This document shows, in pieces, positions 10,373-22,071 of a stretch of 64,000 nucleotides of DNA; position 1 is the stretch's first letter, and each line of letters begins with the position of its first letter. The translations under genes were made by a program, and so were the position numbers. Source of the stretch: Brachypterus glaber. Its lineage: Eukaryota > Arthropoda > Insecta > Coleoptera > Kateretidae. The notes under the pieces are model-generated. The model made no database searches, was not told where the DNA came from, and saw only the letters and a program-made list of their open reading frames with translations. Location: NCBI GenBank assembly GCA_958510825.1, contig OY294044.1, positions 73,172,095 through 73,236,094 on the forward strand, read 5' to 3'.

Positions 10373-10570
10373 GCTTACATGATGTCCGAGTATAAATAAA
10401 TGACATGACTTTTTAAATGAAAAATTATGATCTTCATTGCACTGCACGAATTTCTATGTAACTTTTTTGCAGGCTTACATGATGTACGAGTATAAATAAA
10501 TGACATGACTTTTTAAATGAAAAATTATGATCTTCACTGTACTGCACGAATTTCTATGTAACTTTTTTAT
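10373..10570 (+). repeat. Two-unit tandem duplication, 100-bp period
   Basis: gcttacatgatgt at 10373 recurs at 10473, and the units match over their whole length apart from a few substitutions (for example ccgag/acgag). The high identity means a recent duplication. Confidence 0.95.
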
Positions 10571-10904
10571 GAGCATAATTAATTTCTGCAGTAGATGATA
10601 TACTTTTTTTTTTAAGTAATCATCTAGGTTCTTTGTCTATAATATTAACATACTATTTTCTTGAAGCGTAATTTATATCCATTAATTTTTAATGACGCGA
10701 ACTTAAAATTTTATAATTAAAATTGGTGCTAACTGTGAAACTATGTTGATTATGTAAATTAGACCTTTATACGGCCGTATGGCTCTCATTAAAAGTTGTT
10801 AAAAAGCGTATGCTATGGTAGAATTTCATTTGCATTTCAAGTATCATAATTTTGGGAGCATAGCGGGTGAAAGTGGAATCTTTTTACAGGGATGGTTAAA
10901 ATCG

Positions 10905-11176
10905 CTCCAAAAATGCATTATGTAATAAAAAAAAAATTCTTTGTCCTGAGGTTCCCATCATTTCACATGTATTTTGGTGCTCTGAAACAGATTTTACCAT
11001 AAAAAGATTAATCGCGCAGTTTTTCCACAAATCGTATAATTATATACAATTTGTGAAAAAACTGCGAGATGAATCTTTTTTTTATGGCAAAATCCGTTTC
11101 AGCGCATCAAAAAACATAGGAAATGAGAAGTTAGAACGGACATGTTTTTTTGTGACATTATGCACCTTCGCATAAG
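10905..11176. mobile_element. Foldback/MITE of about 270 bp
   Basis: Imperfect inverted arms, with aatgcattatgt near 10912 against acattatgcacc near 11155. The centre at about 11035 has ttttccacaaatcgtat facing atacaatttgtgaaaa. A partial direct copy of the left arm follows at 11190-11230. Confidence 0.7.
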
Positions 11177-11840
11177 CACAGGGTAAAAAAAAGTCTGTCC
11201 TATGGTTCTAACCCATATGAAAATGACATTTAGCACACTCTTCTGTTCTTTAGAAAACGCCTCATATCGCACTAGTTTGATATTTTTATATCATATTTAT
11301 GTATGGAGGTTTGCTTAATTTTATTTATTTAGATATTTACCTCGTAGATTCTACGAATTTTATTCTTTTATTCACCTAGTTTTATAAACCATTTTCCACC
11401 TTTCACCACAGCCTTTTATATCTTTTAAGTGTTTTAATCCAAATATTTATGTTTTTATGTCAAAAATAGAAACTATAGTTATAACGTTACTATTTTGACC
11501 ATTACTGTCTAGTCTAGACAGTTTAGATCTTATTAAAATTACTTAATTTTTTATTTAGTTACCTTACATTACATAAAAAACATCAAAATACACAGTATTT
11601 TTCTTGCGAAATGTAAGACAGTACAATTTTACCGTCGTATATGGCAGCATAACCACAGAAATCTAATTTAATAAGCAAACTTAAGTTTGCATTTAGGAAT
11701 AGGTAACCCATTAAACAGCTATTGTATTGTATTAAATATAAAACCAAGAAAAAGCTAAATGAAAATCATATTTCTTGTTTGACATAACTACATATATAAA
11801 TTTGTATGCTATTATATATTATATTATATTATATTATATT
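11177..11840. other. No supported feature
   Basis: AT-rich, no gene-like signal. A run of ATATT units lies at 11815-11838. Confidence 0.5.
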
Positions 11841-12035
11841 GGGGCTTTTGAGGTTGCTGAAAGTGAATCTGATAATAAAAAAAATCTAACTCTACCTCCT
11901 GAGGGGCGGAGGGTAGTTTTCATGAAAATTAATATATTGGGATTTTTTAGGTTGCTGAAAGTGAATCTGATAATAAAAAACCCATTTCGCGCCCGGATGT
12001 GAAAAATGGGAAAGCTATTTTACTGGGCAGTGTAT
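11841..12035 (+). repeat. GAGGGG-type array, two units plus end
   Basis: Two units with gaggttgctgaaagtgaatc and cctgaggggcggagggtag, then the terminal block gtgaaaaatgggaaagct ...tactgggcag. The same terminal block closes the larger array at 45015, so this is a shorter copy of the same element. Confidence 0.75.
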
Positions 12036-12477
12036 TTTTAACTGTTGCTTTAAATAATAATTTCAAAAAATGATTATTATAATAAACAATTCTTCAATTT
12101 ATTTACATTTGCTAAACAAATCATATTAATATTATGTAAATTATTTTTTAATTAATTTCTTTAAAAGCTTTGAATTTTTTTAATAAAATTATTTTATCAT
12201 AAACTCCATGAATTTCACTTAGGTATTTTGATTGCAGTTAAGGGTTTTGCGAATCAATAAATTGTCAAAAATTAATGAACCTTTACTTACAAGTTACACA
12301 AGTGTAAAATACGTTTGGGATTTAAACATTTTAACATTTTAAAAACAATTACTTATAACGTACGGCTTATGTAAAAGTAGTTAAAATGAACAAACAAATG
12401 AACTTTATTCAGAATAAAGTGTTAACAAATACACTAAGTACCATTTGTATACAAAAAATTTTCATCTGGAAGGTTTT

Positions 12478-12548
12478 TTGGCGATTTGAGGAAATTTGAA
12501 ACTACAGTATTCTAGAGCTACCGGTTGTCAAGAGTATAATAATAAAAA
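12478..12548 (+). repeat. Family E 3' tip
   Basis: Ends with aaactacagtattctag and gagtataataa, the shared terminus of family E. It is truncated to about 70 bp and diverged: the terminal GCGC hairpin is lost here. Confidence 0.6.
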
Positions 12549-12669
12549 AAATCTATATCTAAGAACCAGAAAGATAAAAAAGCAAAATTAGCACATTCGG
12601 ATTAATGGAGGTAAAAACTTTGTAAAATAGTGTAATTTAATAGTTGTTTAATTTTTATTTGTTTTTAAG

Positions 12670-12786
12670 GTGTTGAAGCAAGGCATACTCACACATTCAT
12701 TTGGTATGGCGGCAATGCCTGAAAATAGTTCTACACTTTTTGCCAAGAAAATGAGAGTAATTAAGTTTTTATGGAATGAAGATTCA
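12670..12786 (+). CDS. Candidate exon of an unrecognised gene
   Basis: A 117-bp block with a pyrimidine-rich acceptor (ttgtttttaag, AG at 12668-12669) and a consensus donor GTAAGT at 12787. It is open for 39 codons in one frame only, giving a peptide with THSFGMAAMPENSSTLFAKK and a basic MRVIKF segment, ending NEDS. The length is divisible by three, so it would be a phase 0-0 exon. Base composition is less AT-rich than the flanks. I do not recognise the family. It could also be an exon of a transposon. No neighbouring exon was identified. Confidence 0.4.
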
Positions 12787-13309
12787 GTAAGTCGGTACCA
12801 TACAATTTTTGATAAAACTTAGGTCGAAACCGTGAAAATATTTTATTTATAAATAAATTATGACTGACGCAGTTCAATTAATATTGTTTTAAATTTTTAT
12901 AAACTGAACTGTATTTTACAAAAAATCAACATTTCAATTTAATTGGATCATCATCATCAGAAGCGGTGTGGTTATTACCAAGTAATGGCCACGGCACTCA
13001 GAACTGAGATCCATTTGGACTTTTTTACATTTGATGATAGAAAATGTTCTTTAATAAACCATATTTTTCTTTTAATTTGTAAATCTATAAAAAGTAAAAT
13101 TAAACCCTGTAAAATTATTGTTTTATCACCTAGTATAGTAGGCTGGGTTAAATAAAATTTTAACTGTCATTTTCACAAATCTACGTATGGAGTTATATGG
13201 GACTTTAACGACATTTTAATGGATACTTTTAAAGTAAATTACTGGTCTTTAAAATATAAGTACCATTAATATATTAAAATAAAACAAATCCCTTTATTTT
13301 ATTATTTAT

Positions 13310-14720
13310 TTGTATCAATATACCCGAGAAAATAACCCAAATAAAAATAATGTCCTTAACTTTTATAACACTAACATTTCAGCTTTAACTACGGGTAATT
13401 TTAAATTCAGGATTGTAAATGAGGATGATATATTTGATATTATATTAAAAATCAAAACTAAAGCCACAGGAATTGATGGGTTGCATATTGACGTTATCAG
13501 ACTTTGTTGTCCTTATATCTTACCTGTTATATTACATATAATAAATTTCTGTCTAGAGACAAGCCAATTTCCTTCTTGTTGGAAAGAAGCTTTAATTAAA
13601 CCCATTCCAAAGATCTTTTCACCCAAGGAATATAAGGACCTTAGGCCCATAGCAATTCTTCCTGTATTGTCTAAGGTTTTGGAAAGAGTTATGGATTTGC
13701 AGCTTCGTGAACATTTAAAGATTAACAATATACTGCCTCCCTGTCAATCAGGTTTTAGAAGCAACTTTAGCTGCGCTACAGCACTTACTAGTATCTTGGA
13801 TGATCTTGTTGCTGCAACTGATTCTAACCTTCTGACCGCTCTGGTGCTGTTGGATTTTAGACTATAGATCACGATATATTGTTTGCTATTTTAAAATACA
13901 TTGGTCTTTCACCGGAAGCGGTCGAAATGTTTCAGTCATACCTTAGCCAAAGAATCCAAAGGGTCAGCATTAAAGATTTGCTATCTGAAATAGCTGCAGT
14001 ATTGTCAGGTATTCCACAAGGATCCATATTGGGACCCAAATTGGCTGTAAACAGTTACAAAATTTTAACGTACATATAAATAATATCCCAATTCCAAGAG
14101 CGGATGAAGCAAGAAATTTAGGTGTTGTTATTGACTACAGCTTACGATTCAAGACGCAGGTTAACGACATGATTAGAAAAGCCTATTGTAGCATGAAAAT
14201 GTTATACAATAACCGCCATATGATGGACAATACTCTTAAAGCAACTTTATGCGAATCTCTGGTTCTAAGTCAGTTTAATTACTGTGATACTGTTTACAAT
14301 TATTGTATAGATACTGCTGATAGGGACAGAATTCAAAAGATACAAAACGGTTGCATAAGATTTATTTTTGGAATAAGAAAATACAATCGAGAACATAACC
14401 TTATATCACAAAAAATTAAGGAACTAAATTGGTTTAATATGGAGCAAAGACGAAAACTTCACTGTCGTTGTTTGTTTCACAAAGTCATAAATGCAAATGC
14501 TCCAAGCTATCTTACTGATAGGGTTTGTTTCAGGGGTGATATTCATAGTGTAAATATTAGAAGAAAAAATAACTTGTCTCACCTCGTTATTACTCTGCTA
14601 TTTATGAACGCTCTTTTTATTATAATTTTGTGCAATTCTGCAATGGACTGGATTATGAAATTAGGTCGCTTTCGTTAAACAAGTTTAAAACAAACCAAAG
14701 ACAACTTCTTTTTAATAGTT
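13310..14720 (+). pseudogene. Non-LTR reverse transcriptase, multiply broken
   Basis: The first frame (to 13867) has KTKATGIDGLHIDVIRL, LIKPIPKIFSPKEYKDLRPI and SGFRSNFSCATALTS, the N-terminal RT blocks. Motif A is damaged: the frame stops after LVLLDF and resumes with IDHDILFAILKYIG, so several codons including the SKAFD region are lost. Motif B (SGIPQGSILGP) is at 14008-14040. The sequence then jumps to the thumb region (RNLGVVIDYSL), so the catalytic FADD motif has been deleted. The C-terminal part (14169-14720) carries QFNYCDTVYNYC and RIQKIQNGCIRFIFGI, with another frameshift near 14580. It cannot be active. Confidence 0.92.
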
Positions 14721-14963
14721 AGTAATATCTTGATATCGAACTATCCATTATATATTATTCTTTATAAATTTAGTTAGAAACTAGTTGTAATTTATGTAAC
14801 TTTCATGTATTTTTATTATTTTTTGGATTAGCGGAAGATCAGACTTTCTGGGGGCCGGACTGCTTATCATTCTAGTATATTCTAGTAACGACCGGTACCT
14901 GGGAAGAGCTGAGCTAACTCCGTTTTATGTAACGTTGTTATCATAAATAAACTTGTTTATTAC

Positions 14964-14992
<29 letters not shown>
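13310..14992 (+). mobile_element. Jockey-like non-LTR retrotransposon, decayed, 5'-truncated
   Basis: RT remnant followed by a 3' UTR of about 230 bp (with tcataaataaacttg near 14940) and a (TTA)n tail at 14959-14990, as expected for target-primed insertion. The endonuclease is absent. Confidence 0.88.
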
Positions 14993-14994
<2 letters not shown>

Positions 14995-15130
14995 CAGAAT
15001 TTTCTTCAGTGGGCTTAAATTATTTTTTTTACTACTACTCAGTAAACACTAGGGTCTATTTTTATTAAAATGTCAGTTAAATTAATGTTTATTATACGTA
15101 TATGTGTCTCCTGGATAGCTTTAGAACTTA

Positions 15131-15205
15131 CCATTATTATATTATTTACAGCGCCTGCGCTAGAATAATATACGGTTGTTTCGAATTTTCAAAAAAAAAA
15201 GTCCT
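15131..15205 (-). repeat. Family E 3' tip (inverted)
   Basis: attatattatttacagcgc and ctgcgctagaataat, then tttcgaattttc and gtcctagaca. Compared with 45864, the copy stops after about 75 bp, directly beside a family A repeat. Confidence 0.75.
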
Positions 15206-15360
15206 AGACATGGATCTGTGGATACGGAAAATATGTTTGGAATGTGTGTGCAAGTGGGAGGCCCTATGTAGGCACGCTCGCCTTATAACGATACAAAGAA
15301 GAGAGCGCGAATGATTCCTCCCCCTATAGTAGAAGACTTTCTTTCATGCGGAGAATTATA
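15206..15360 (+). repeat. Dispersed repeat family A, copy 2
   Basis: ggatacggaaaatatgtttg, then gagagcgcgaatgattcctc, then atgcggagaattata, in the same order as the copies at 869 and 20383. Confidence 0.6.
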
Positions 15361-16097
15361 AATGGAAACTGGCTTTTGGTCAAAAATTCTAAATTTTTAG
15401 TATGATGTAGATTTCATCGTTTTGATCAAAAGCTTCCATTGACCTAACTTGATCTGACGGCTAGTTTTTGAGCTTTAGGTCAAAAAGTCAAAAACAATAA
15501 AACTCAATTTTCCCTGACAAAATTAACTCGTTTTGATTCATTCCGTTGGATAGACCTTATAAATTATGTATTACAGGACCCCCCGGGCCCCGTTAATTTA
15601 AAATTTTGCCCATTTGCCCTTCCAGTGTTATTTTAGAAAAAAATAATATCATATTTACGTACAAATATAGTGTATATTATGCATCTTTTAAATTTAATTC
15701 GATATCTCATCATTTAAAAGTTAGAGGCACTGTACTTTTTAAAAGAATAACCCTGTATTTATAAATATACCTACTATAGTCCGTCCAATTATGCAAGATA
15801 TTAGTTTAAAATTTACGCTAAATCATTGGTTAAAAACTCGTAACTTTTAGCATATAAAATATTGTGACATTTTTTGTCTATGACAATGATCGACGGTCGT
15901 TAAAGCTAATAAAAGAAGAGGAAGTTACATCAAAAATGGTCATACTTAATGTTATTTTGTATGGTATTGAAAAAGGTACTTTTTTGGTTTATTCTTCATA
16001 CACTCAAACTAAATTAGCATATTCTACATATTGTACAAACGTAAATTATATTGAACACAAGGAAAACGTCAAATTTTTAGGTTACAATTACAACTTA
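15361..16097. other. No recognised gene
   Basis: A 75-bp imperfect hairpin at 15362-15440 (ggcttttggtcaaaa against ttttgatcaaaagct). The open frame 15864-16121 has no recognisable domain and runs into the next MITE. Confidence 0.5.
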
Positions 16098-16214
16098 AGA
16101 CCTATCCAGAGGCTGGGATAACAACCATTACCAGATACATGACGACACATCAAGCCAATCCTGGCATCGCATTCTTATCTACTATGCTTGTTATGCGAGT
16201 CTTTGGATAGGCCC
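16098..16214. mobile_element. Short palindromic MITE, copy 1
   Basis: Terminal inverted repeats agacctatccagaggct and agtctttggataggcc. An inner pair, gggataacaa and ttgttatgcg, extends the stem. A related copy is at 26505-26622, and a stray end (ttgttatgcgagcctgtgg) is at 51433. Confidence 0.75.
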
Positions 16215-16453
16215 TTTCCAGGAAAACAGTACAGATATCTGTTAAAATTTTGATACACTACGATTTATGCATAATTATACTATTTATGCGTTCTGTGGTG
16301 TAAAACGGGCCGCGTCCCTTACTATCTTGCATAACTGGAAGGAGTATAGAATAAATAATTTATTACAATTTATATCAATGTTATGTATTACACTTTTGTA
16401 CGTTTGTCCATAACGCTGATTTTACCTACTATCATATTTCAAGAACGTTTTGA

Positions 16454-16744
16454 GGGAGGATTGGTGTAGTGGTCTACCGCGTCTGTACATGACAAGCCTA
16501 CTACAACTAGCGTGAGTTCGATTCTCACTGGCGCCAATTTACCTTTTTTAGTTGATTAATAATTTAAATTTGGCGAAGGCATAAGTGAAGCAGACACTCC
16601 CTATAAATAAAAAGTTCAAACCTAGCGAAAGTCAGTATAAGCCGGTGGTTCCCTCTACTACTAGCCCACACAAGTCCTGGACTTAGGGGATGCCTAATTA
16701 CGTAGAATAGTACGAGGTTAAAACAAACAAACAAACAAACAAAC
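16454..16744 (+). mobile_element. tRNA-derived SINE
   Basis: The head of about 82 nt (16454-16536) has an A box (TGGTGTAGTGG, 16462-16472) and a perfect B box (GTTCGATTC, 16516-16524), the internal RNA polymerase III promoter, and ends in gcgcca. The head is too long and folds poorly as a tRNA. A unique body of about 185 bp follows, then a tail of (AAAC)n at 16719-16744. Tail, length and head are typical of SINEs mobilised by a LINE partner. The body contains ttaggggatgcctaattacg. Confidence 0.88.
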
Positions 16745-17332
16745 ATAAAGACTTGAAATAAAGTGTTGTAATTTTAAATCAAAAATGTGATAAGTACATT
16801 TTATTTATTCATTAATAATGATTTACAATGGTTATAATAATTATAATTATACTCCATAAAGTAAGTTTATTTTATTATTAATTATTCTATATTTAATGTC
16901 TGTAGTTTATTAATGTATAAAAGGGAAACATAAAATTTGTGTATAAAACAAGTTTTATGTATCAACCTGCATATTCTTTACTTCTTGTACATTAAAAATG
17001 AACGAGTTCTATACTTAGGAATTATCAATATTAATGTGACCTTATATTTCTTAACTGATATATACTTCATAAATGTATAAGAGCCTTGTCTTTAGCGCAC
17101 GACGGACATACAGTGTGGCCCAATGAAAACGAAAACTGTCTAAAATATCAAAAACCTAACAAGTAATTTTTTATTTATCGGGATTGGAAATATACTTAAT
17201 TCCACCCCCTTACTCCCAAGCCCTTCAAATTTAAAATCGTAAATATAATTCCTCTATTTGTAACAAACCATAAAAAGGGCACAAAAGACTATTTTTAGTA
17301 ATGCTAAACAAAAGTCAAATCAGTTAATCTCT
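16745..17332. other. No supported feature
   Basis: AT-rich; short open frames only. Confidence 0.5.
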
Positions 17333-17512
17333 TACTCATACTTCTCCTAATCTGGGGACTTGGTAGCAGGTTGTCTATATCCAGAAATAAATGGCGCAGA
17401 AATATATATTAATCTAATGACTTTAATTCTGAAGTAAATAAACTGGAAACATATTTTCCTAATCAGTGTTCAGGGCTCTCTCTTACTGATGAGGGCCAGT
17501 AGCCGAAACTGT
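17333..17512 (+). mobile_element. Hammerhead-bearing repeat, copy 2
   Basis: Matches 9476-9669 (ggttgtctatatccagaaat, aatggcgcag, aatctaatgac, cctaatcagtg). Its first 45 bp (cttactcatacttctcctaa ...tagcagg) are inverted relative to copy 1. Similarity stops after gaaactgt, within a few bases of where copy 1 is predicted to self-cleave. Confidence 0.65.
17461..17512 (+). ncRNA. Decayed hammerhead motif
   Basis: Core CTGATGA is intact (near 17485), stem II is shortened to GGC/GCC, core GAAA is intact, but stem III and the cleavage nucleotide are lost because homology ends after ctgt. Stem I upstream retains aatcagtgttcag. Predicted inactive. Confidence 0.6.
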
Positions 17513-17641
17513 ATTTTAATTTTAGGATTTCTTTTAAAATTTGGGTACTGATAGTTGGATTAATTTGCATGTTATCAGTACAACTTACAGGGTTAGAAAT
17601 TAAAAAAAAAATAATTTGTTTTTCACTACTAACTTTTATTA

Positions 17642-18249
17642 CCGTAAAACCTTGCAACTTTGCCGAAAGGGTACAACTTTAACCATCTGCAAAGCGACAA
17701 TATTTTTTTTTCTTTAAACGTGGCAATGTAGCAGAAAGGTTTGATGTTAGCAGTTTGATTTCTAGAAGTGTCGAGACGCACTCAGTACTTCGACAGCTGC
17801 CCTAATCGTGTGCTGTGCTTCAAAATCACGTAAGCAAATATATATCAGATATATATCAGCGATATTTTGACGGTTTTTAGCACGGAAAACCAAGGTTTGC
17901 TGTGACTTTATTATTTATTGCAATATTTAATGACATTTGAACCAGTTATTCCTTTACATATTGTTACCAAAATAGTGATATAATACTTTAGCTTATGTTA
18001 AGAAGGCGGCCTTTGCAAAAAAAAATAAAATTACATATTTTTATTTAAAAAACTAGACCTGTTTTGTGTTATAAGAAACACGCTTCATTTCAAATTCTGT
18101 TTAAGAGAGTAGTCGGTTATTTTTTATTAGTTTTAAACTTTAATGTTATGTTACACATGTTATTTTTGTAGTATGTTCCTCACTTTTAAATTGTTTATTG
18201 CACCATTGAAAAAACTTTTTATAAACGTATACAGTGAGCAAAAATATAC

Positions 18250-18283
<34 letters not shown>

Positions 18284-18581
18284 GCATTTATTCCGGCATA
18301 TAAGCCATATCACATAGGAAGGACTAAGCATCGTTAAAATTGCCTTACAGTAATTTTTTTGTTTTGTGGGAAAAGTTGCAGTTTTTGATGCAACTTTGCC
18401 TACTCTTTTTTATATTTTTTTTGTCGTTATTATCGTTAAGTTAAAAATTCTATAGTTTGACTTGATCAAGTCAACATTGAAATCAATCATTTGGCTTGAT
18501 TAATTTTACCGATTTTTTTTTTACAAAAATGTTATTAGCAATAAACCAAATTTACCTGGGCAGAGTTGCAAGGTTTTACGG
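17642..18581. mobile_element. TIR element of 0.94 kb
   Basis: Termini ccgtaaaaccttgcaact (17642) and agttgcaaggttttacgg (18581) are near-perfect inverted repeats of about 24 bp. The motif gcaactttgcc recurs inside at 18390. It contains an (AAT)n run at 18250-18283 and no transposase. Non-autonomous; superfamily not assigned, and no target duplication recognised. Confidence 0.75.
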
Positions 18582-19190
18582 CAGCATCTTTTTGGTACTA
18601 GACTGTGAGATAAACTTTAACACCCACAGCTAAAAAAACAGGCAATTCATTTAACAACTTTTTAAAAAATAAACTATTTTCGCTTTAATATATTACCTCT
18701 TTTATAATAAAAATAAAAAAATCACATAAAACGAAAATTCTACAACTAGTTTAAGCAAATATTGAAGTTTATATGATCTTTATCAAGTTAGTAGGAAAAA
18801 AGTAATTTTTGTGGAGAATTTCATAAGCATTATTTTTATCATTTTATTTTTATTATTACTTTTTTTTTTAATATTAGGCGTTAAAAAAATATATGCAAAA
18901 AAACTCCATAAGTGTTCCTTAAAATCAAGATATCGGCACAAATTTTGACCATTTTCTTAAAAACTAGGTAAGTTAGAAAAGAGTTTTAACCAAGTATTTT
19001 GTAGAAAATTTTATAAGCTTCCTTTTTTCTAATAACTTATTTAAAAAAAATGTTAAGAAGTTATTTGCAAAAAACTGCCTAATTGTACCTTAATATCAAG
19101 ACTTGTGGTACGTTCATCAGAAAGGTCTAGACTACATCTTTTAAGACTTTTGGATTTTTTTAAGGCAAAAAACCTTTGTTGCTTCGGCTA
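18582..19190. other. No recognised feature
   Basis: AT-rich. Two diverged direct segments (aaaaaactgcctaattgtac near 19070 and aaaaaactccataagtgttc near 18898) hint at an old duplication. Confidence 0.4.
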
Positions 19191-20200
19191 TTAACCCATT
19201 ACTACATGAGCATAGAAATAATTGAAAAGAAACCATTTTTTTTTTGTAAAAATTTCGTTTTTGAGGTTATTCTAGCTTAACTCCATGCTTAGTTTTATAA
19301 TAAAACTCCTACTTGGGACATTTATGACGCATACTTTATATAGGATATCTTACATAGAATAAAAAAAAAGTTAAAAAATTATTTTTTTTATTATTATTTT
19401 ATATAAAATTAACAAAAATAACGTAATCATTTTACTTTAAAAACTAAAAAAGGAAATAAGATTGTTTTATTTAATTTCAAAAACATTTTATAATCACTAA
19501 AAAAAATACTCATTTGGATTTTACCTTATCTCTCGCTTACAAAATAATTTAACGCTTTCCCTAGGGGTCCGGGGACGGTTATATTGCACAGTCGAGTGTG
19601 GGCATGTCTTTCGAAGGCCCCCCCTTCGAAAGGCATTTAAATACCTGAACGGAATACAAATTTTGACTAAATTACATCCAAGGCTCAAAAAGTATACAAA
19701 TTTTTACTAAATTATGGTCCATGAAACGCATGCCCCCTCCCCATATGGGGCCTGTAGAGGCCCCTCTATAAAATATATTTATTGTTAATAATGGCAATTG
19801 TTATAACAATTTGTAATAAAAATACTGAAAATAAAATATTGGCCTAAAGCGATTCTATGCATGAATGACATCCTATATAAAGGATCTCGCCAAAAAATCT
19901 AAACTATAAAAAATCCAGACTATAAAAAATCCAGAATATCTAATCAATAAATATTTGCGTAAAGCTTTAAAGTATAACTAAATTTATTTAAAAAACGTTG
20001 AAATATATTTTTAAAATTGTTTTGAAAAAAGTTACAGAAATTCCAATTCGGCATTCTTAGAAGTCAGCCACATAGGTAAATATGAATTTTTTTGTAAAAA
20101 AAACATTATTGAGCTTACTCCCTCCAATTCTTGCGGACTGATTCTGTAAGCCCTTAAGTAGCGATCCTTATATATAGGATCGTATGCACTAATGGGTTAA
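19191..20200. mobile_element. piggyBac-like non-autonomous element, TTAA-flanked
   Basis: Left end TTAACCCATTACTACATG and right end GCACTAATGGGTTAA are inverted repeats beginning exactly at TTAA, the target of piggyBac transposons. Subterminal tatataggat motifs occur near 19336, 19871 and 20171. A perfect 10-bp hairpin (ctttcgaagg ...ccttcgaaag) lies near 19609. No transposase. It is inserted beside a fragment of the 55-kb foldback family. Confidence 0.78.
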
Positions 20201-20205
20201 TTTTG

Positions 20206-20345
20206 TTGTAGAGCAAATCTGAGTTTTTAATCTAGCGATATGAAAAATAGGTCATTGTATTTAAAAATTTACTACAAAATGGCGTTAAAGTTGACGATTA
20301 ATTAAAAATAGAGCCATTTCCATAAAAATCAAAAGAAAATCGGGT
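20206..20345 (+). repeat. Arm fragment of the 54.9-56.5 kb foldback family
   Basis: Matches 55783-55950 in order: gagtttttaatctagcga, tactacaaaatggcgtt and gccatttccataaaaatca, then a block resembling caaaagaaaatcgg. Confidence 0.7.
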
Positions 20346-20382
20346 TTACATAAACAGTGAGTTCTTAACGTACTATTGTTTG

Positions 20383-20505
20383 ACACACAGATGTGTGGCT
20401 ATGGAATGTGGAATGTGGAATGTGTGGGTATTCTCACTAGAAGTGAGCGCGAGTGATACCTCCCCCCATAGTCGTAGGCAGTCACCCGTGTGGAGAACTA
20501 TACTA
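20383..20505 (+). repeat. Dispersed repeat family A, copy 3
   Basis: gtgtggctatggaatgtgg, agcgcgagtgatacctcccc and cccgtgtggagaactata, as in copies 1 and 2. A short triplication of atgtggaatgtgga is local to this copy. Confidence 0.65.
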
Positions 20506-20734
20506 AAACCGTTGAAATGTCAAGTTTATAAAATATACGAAAATGTACATCACGCATCGCCATGTTTTTTTTAAGTGTGTCCTGTGGCGCCATCTTTTAT
20601 GCAAATATTGACATGCAATAATATAAAGCATAAGCACAATTTTGTTTTAAAGGAGAATATATTCTCTTCGTTATATCCAAATCACACATTCTTGATTTAA
20701 GACAATTTTTTTTGTGTATAATATACAAGAATAT

Positions 20735-21235
20735 GCATTAACTGTTTTTACTTTTCCCAAGGAAAGTCTTGCTTTAGTAAAATTATTTCGAAAAATTTTT
20801 AATGCTTTTTTTTACATTTCTGGACGTTTTATATCAAAAAATATGATTTCCGTAAAAAAAATTAGTGTCTGTCAGTCTGTCGGTCTGTGTGTCCGGGATA
20901 TTTGTGACCACGATAACTCAAGAACGCTTCGGGCTAAAGACTTCAAATTTCTACCACAGATTGATTATACAAAGTTCTAGGATGGGATTATTTTCGTAAA
21001 AATCGGGCTGGGGTAAGGGGGTAAAAACATTTTTTTTCAAAAATATATTTTTTTCATTTTATTTTTCAATTTACGAAAAAAGAAACTTTTTTGAAAAACA
21101 TATTATTTTTTTGAAAAAATTTTTGAAATTTTTTTTTAATTTTTTTTAATTTTTTTTTGTTTTTAATTTTAATCGACCTAGGCCTATAGGGGAAAGTATT
21201 TTTTTGTTGGCAGCAGTATTTGTTTTTTTACTTTA
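20735..21235 (+). repeat. Family F repeat, copy 1
   Basis: Starts near cttttcccaaggaaagtctt, holds the CTGTC/CGATAAC core at 20868-20948, a long A/T-rich middle, and ends near ggggaaagtatttttttgt and ggcagcagtattt. The open frame 20714-20980 is a by-product. Confidence 0.8.
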
Positions 21236-21554
21236 ACCCGAAGAATTATCGTTCGTTATCTAACAATGAAAATTAATGAAGGGGAAAGCAAAAGTCATTT
21301 TAACGAGATTACCGGTATAGAGAGTTATTTACGATATCTGGGTTTGAGACTTTATAGGAACATTACGTCAGTTTATTACAAATCTACCATACAAGACTGT
21401 TACATTAAAATAAACTGTAAGTAACTGTGAGCATTAAACTTTGTTACAAGGTAGCATTCTTAATACAACCTTTGAAATCCAAAACTTGATTCATATACGT
21501 TATTAAAACGTACGTGGTTTATTATATTCTCCACAATCATAGAGCTGAAAAGTA

Positions 21555-21960
21555 TTACTTTTCCCAAGGAAAGTCTTGCGTTAGTAAAAACGTTTCGAAA
21601 ATTTTTATTGCTTTTTTTACGTTTCTGGACGTTTTATATCCAAAAACATGATTTCCGTCAAAAAAAAATTCTTTCTGTCGGCCGGTCGGTCTATCAGTCT
21701 GTGTGTCCGGGAAATTTGTGACCACGATAACTTAAGAACGCTTCGGGCTGGGATTGTTTTTGCTAAAAATCGGATTGGGGTAAGGGGGTAAAAATTTTTT
21801 TTTCAAAAATATATTTTTTCAGTTTTATTTTAGTTTCGAAAAAAGAAAATTTTTTGAAAAACAATTTTTATTTATTTTTTTAATTTTTTTTCGTTTTTGA
21901 TTTTAATGAACCTAAGTCTGTAGGGGAAAGTATTATTTTGTTAGCAGCAGTATTTTTTTC
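21555..21960 (+). repeat. Family F repeat, copy 2
   Basis: Same start (cttttcccaaggaaagtctt), core (accacgataacttaagaacg) and end (ggggaaagtattattttgtt) as copy 1, in direct orientation about 800 bp downstream. Confidence 0.8.
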
Positions 21961-22071
21961 TTCGTACTATATCTGCCTGAAATAAAAGGGCCCATATTGT
22001 CCATTATAACATTACAAAGAAATACTTTAGTATTTATTACTTTTTTGTTTAATATATGAAAAAAGTAACAT

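Noticed and set aside
12826..12832. Another hammerhead (tcgaaacc)
   Set aside because: GAAA-like core but no CTGANGA at the right distance and no stem II.
12950..12962. Minus-strand CTGATGA run as a hammerhead core
   Set aside because: Arises from an ATC repeat; no paired stem II or GAAA partner.
15864..16121. 85-codon open frame as a gene
   Set aside because: No recognisable domain, AT-driven composition, and it reads into a MITE.
16454..16536. Functional tRNA gene
   Set aside because: A and B boxes are good but the length and lack of a clean cloverleaf, plus the body and (AAAC)n tail, mark a SINE.
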